This document shows positions 61,868 to 64,000 of a stretch of 64,000 nucleotides of DNA, piece after piece; within the stretch, counting starts at the first letter, position 1; the number at the start of each line of letters is the position of its first letter. Source of the stretch: Streptomyces sp. TSRI0281. Lineage in GTDB: Bacteria > Actinomycetota > Actinomycetes > Streptomycetales > Streptomycetaceae. The notes under the pieces were generated by a model, which was given only the letters and a program-made list of their open reading frames with translations, had not been told where the DNA came from and did no database searches. Where the stretch lies: the NCBI RefSeq assembly GCF_001905125.1, contig NZ_LWLE01000038.1:1-64000 (forward strand). The letters are read 5' to 3'. The position numbers and the translations under genes are program-made.

Positions 61868-63162
61868 GCGCGCCGGCCCGGATGCATCTCGCCGCCCACT
61901 TCCCGGGCGTCAACAACACCACCGTGTGGGCCGATCCGCGCTCGGAGAGCCAGATCGGCTTCTCCTCCTTCGCGCACCTGGCCAGAACGGCGGAGCGCGG
62001 CAAGTTCGACTTCTTCTTCCTCGCGGAGGGGCTGCGGCTGCGCGAGCACAACGGCCTCATCCACGACCTGGACGTGGTCGGGAGGCCCGAATCCCTGACC
62101 GTGCTGAACGCGCTGGCCGCCGTCACCGACCGCCTCGGGCTCGCCGCCACCGTCAACGCCACGTTCAACGAACCGTACGAACTGGCCCGCCGCCTCGCCA
62201 CGCTCGACCACCTCAGCGAGGGCCGCGCCGCCTGGAACGTGGTGACCTCCTCCGACGCCTTCACCGGGGAGAACTTCCGCCGCGGCGGCTACCTCGACCG
62301 CGCGGACCGCTACACCCGGGCCGCGGAGTTCGTCGCCACGGCCCGGGAGCTCTGGGACTCCTGGACGCCGGACGGGCACTCCCGGCCGTTCGCGCACAGC
62401 GGTCAGCACTTCACCGTCTCCGGGGAGTTCACCGTCCCCCGCTCCCCGCAGGGCCACCCGGTCGTCATCCAGGCCGGGGACTCGGACGAGGGCAGGGAGT
62501 TCGCCGCCTCCGCCGCCGACATCATCTTCACCCGGCACGGCACGCTGGAGGCGGGCCGCGTCTTCTACGCCGACGTCAAGGCGCGCCTGGAGAAGTACGG
62601 CAGACGGCCCGCGGACCTCAAGATCATGCCCGGGGTCACCTTCGTCCTCGGGGACACGGACGCCGAGGCCCAGGAGAACGCCGCGGAGATCCGCCGGCAG
62701 CAGGTCTCCCCGCAGAACGCCCTCCTCGCCCTGGAACAGGTCTGGGGCCGTGACCTCTCCGCGTACGACCCCGACGGGCCGCTCCCCGGGATCGACCCGG
62801 ACCCGGACTCCGCCATGGTCCAGGGCCGGGTCCGGCACGGCGATCCGTTCGCGGTGGCCGCCCGCTGGCGCGCGGTGTCCGAGGCCAAGGGACTGTCCAT
62901 CCGGCAGACGGTCATCGAGACGACCGCGCGGCAGTCGTTCATCGGCTCCCCGCGGAGCGTCGCGGCGGAGCTGGCCGCGTTCGTCGCCGGTGGCGCGGCC
63001 GACGGCTTCATCCTCGTACCGCATCTGACCCCGGGCGGCCTCGACGACTTCGTCGACCGGGTCGTACCGCTGCTCCAGGAACGCGGAGTCTTCCGCTCCG
63101 AATACACCGGGTCCACCCTGCGGTCGCACCTCGGCCTGGCGGAACCGGTATGGAAAGGTTGA
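61864..63162 (+). CDS. LLM-class flavin-dependent monooxygenase 2 (NtaA/SnaA/DszA-type)
   Basis: 432 residues. MHLAAHFPGVNNTTVWADPRSESQIGFSSFAHLARTAERGKFDFFFLAEGLRLRE, ATVNATFNEPYELARRLATLDHLSEGRAAWNVVTSSD and VIQAGDSDEGREFAASAADIIFT are the hallmarks of the NtaA/SnaA/DszA family, which includes enzymes that split C-S and C-N bonds with FMNH2. GTG at 61864 overlapping the preceding stop. It needs a separate flavin reductase, none of which lies nearby unless the FAD/NAD(P)-binding gene supplies it. Confidence 0.93.
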   Translation: MSAPARMHLAAHFPGVNNTTVWADPRSESQIGFSSFAHLARTAERGKFDFFFLAEGLRLREHNGLIHDLDVVGRPESLTVLNALAAVTDRLGLAATVNATFNEPYELARRLATLDHLSEGRAAWNVVTSSDAFTGENFRRGGYLDRADRYTRAAEFVATARELWDSWTPDGHSRPFAHSGQHFTVSGEFTVPRSPQGHPVVIQAGDSDEGREFAASAADIIFTRHGTLEAGRVFYADVKARLEKYGRRPADLKIMPGVTFVLGDTDAEAQENAAEIRRQQVSPQNALLALEQVWGRDLSAYDPDGPLPGIDPDPDSAMVQGRVRHGDPFAVAARWRAVSEAKGLSIRQTVIETTARQSFIGSPRSVAAELAAFVAGGAADGFILVPHLTPGGLDDFVDRVVPLLQERGVFRSEYTGSTLRSHLGLAEPVWKG

Positions 63163-63166
63163 ACGC

Positions 63167-63991
63167 ATGAGCACGGACGCAGAGCACAACCCGCAGGACA
63201 GCCAGGAGGACCGGGACGCCCGGCAGGACTGGCAGAGCTGGCACGAGGAGCGCGTCGTCGCGGTGGCGGCACCGTACGGTCCACTCTCCCTGGCCGGTAC
63301 CCACTGGCTCTCCGACTACCCGGAAGGGCGAATTCCGGCCGTCCCGGGGCACTGGCGCGAGGACGGCGACGAGCTGGTGCTCACCGCCACTCCGGCCGAC
63401 GGTCTCACTGTCGACGGCAAGCCGCTGACCGGCGACATCAGGCTCGGACCGGACCGCGGACCGATCGACGCCTCCCGGGTGGAGCTCGGCGGGCGGCGGC
63501 TGGTCGTGCTGCGCCGCGAAGGACTCTGGGCGGTCCGTGACTTCGACCCGGACTCCCCTGCCCGGCAGGCCTTCCGGACCATCGAGGCGACGTACGACGC
63601 GCGCTGGACGCTGCCCGGCACCTTCCGCCCGTACGCCGCCGACCGCACCGTCCGAGTGGAGAACGCCGACGGGGTCGAGCGGGGCCTCGGACTGGCCGGT
63701 GAGATCGCCTTCGAGGTGGACGGCACCGCGCACACGCTCCAGGTTGCGGTCGAGCCCGACGGCTCGCTGTGGGCCGTCTTCGCCGACGCCACCAGCGGAA
63801 ACGGGAGCTACCGCTTCCGTTTCCTGCGGCCCGCCGCACCGGCCGAGGACGGCAGTGTGCACGTCGACTTCAACCGTGCGCTGCTGCCGCCCTGCGCCTT
63901 CGCCGACCACTTCATCTGCCCGTTCCCGCCGCCCGGCAACACCCTCACGACCGCCGTCGCGGCGGGGGAGCGGAACCGTATCGACGCCTGA
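63167..63991 (+). CDS. DUF1684 family protein
   Basis: 274 residues. DWQSWHEERVVAVAAPYGPLSLAGTHWLSDYPEGRIPAVPGHW at the start and DFNRALLPPCAFADHFICPFPPPGNTL at the end are typical of DUF1684. The function is unknown; it often sits by oxidoreductases. ATG behind ggaaagg. It is 4 nt after the second monooxygenase and is the last gene seen in the operon; the window ends nine bases after its stop codon. Confidence 0.9.
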   Translation: MSTDAEHNPQDSQEDRDARQDWQSWHEERVVAVAAPYGPLSLAGTHWLSDYPEGRIPAVPGHWREDGDELVLTATPADGLTVDGKPLTGDIRLGPDRGPIDASRVELGGRRLVVLRREGLWAVRDFDPDSPARQAFRTIEATYDARWTLPGTFRPYAADRTVRVENADGVERGLGLAGEIAFEVDGTAHTLQVAVEPDGSLWAVFADATSGNGSYRFRFLRPAAPAEDGSVHVDFNRALLPPCAFADHFICPFPPPGNTLTTAVAAGERNRIDA

Positions 63992-64000
63992 TCCGTCCTA

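Overview
The window is high-GC actinobacterial chromosome, almost certainly Streptomyces. The evidence is G/C-ending codon bias, many GTG starts, 4-nt start/stop overlaps, an actinobacterial 5S rRNA, a DmdR/IdeR-type iron box, an NrtR-type NAD operon, a SepF-like division protein and a core gene order I recognise from the genus (tlyA-nadK-recN; pyrG-nudix; ald; parA-scpA-scpB-pseudouridine synthase; aroH-tyrA-cmk-plsC-der). I see no insertion sequence, prophage, CRISPR array or tRNA. All identifications are by eye, with no database search.

Layout. 1-316: end of an rRNA operon (23S tail, 5S, strong terminator). 391-2784: an Arg/Gly/Asp-repeat protein with an alpha-helical C-terminal domain and a poly-Asp tail. 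2855-6467: DUF1015 protein, HAD phosphatase, and an orphan siderophore-type ATPase behind an iron box. 6568-10876: SCP2-like protein, small conserved protein, tlyA, NAD kinase, recN. 11296-15856: glycosyltransferase, PucR regulator, sugar O-acetyltransferase, LysR regulator. 16069-24174: GH15 hydrolase, pyrG, Nudix hydrolase, NB-ARC/TPR protein, alanine dehydrogenase. 24501-29413: ParA-like ATPase, small basic partner, condensin subunits ScpA/ScpB, pseudouridine synthase.

29549-38186 looks accessory and is the most intriguing block. It holds pnuC-nadR-nrtR (NAD salvage with its own palindromic operator), an ADP-ribosylglycohydrolase, two RlaP-type nucleotidyltransferases pointing at each other, and a 1100-residue HEAT-like protein. 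It joins NAD/ADP-ribose metabolism to a family linked to RNA repair. 38259-38827 is a scar: a Rieske domain without its 5' end lies head-to-head with what looks like the 3' end of a TetR gene.

38956-43390 is the chorismate mutase, prephenate dehydrogenase, cytidylate kinase, acyltransferase, Der GTPase string. 43587-53853 is mixed: two uncharacterised proteins, a second glycosyltransferase, an I78 inhibitor, a PAP2 protein, an MFS exporter, an acyl-CoA dehydrogenase, a SepF-like protein and a DUF5685 protein with a strikingly Cys-rich tail.

53905-63991 is a divergent locus that I interpret as organosulfur (probably cysteine-derivative) scavenging. It has two polar-amino-acid ABC systems, two flavin-dependent monooxygenases, an FAD/NAD(P)-binding protein and a DUF1684 protein. 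A 23-codon leader ending in Cys lies upstream of the divergent binding-protein gene, and a 19-bp palindrome lies between the two transcription units.
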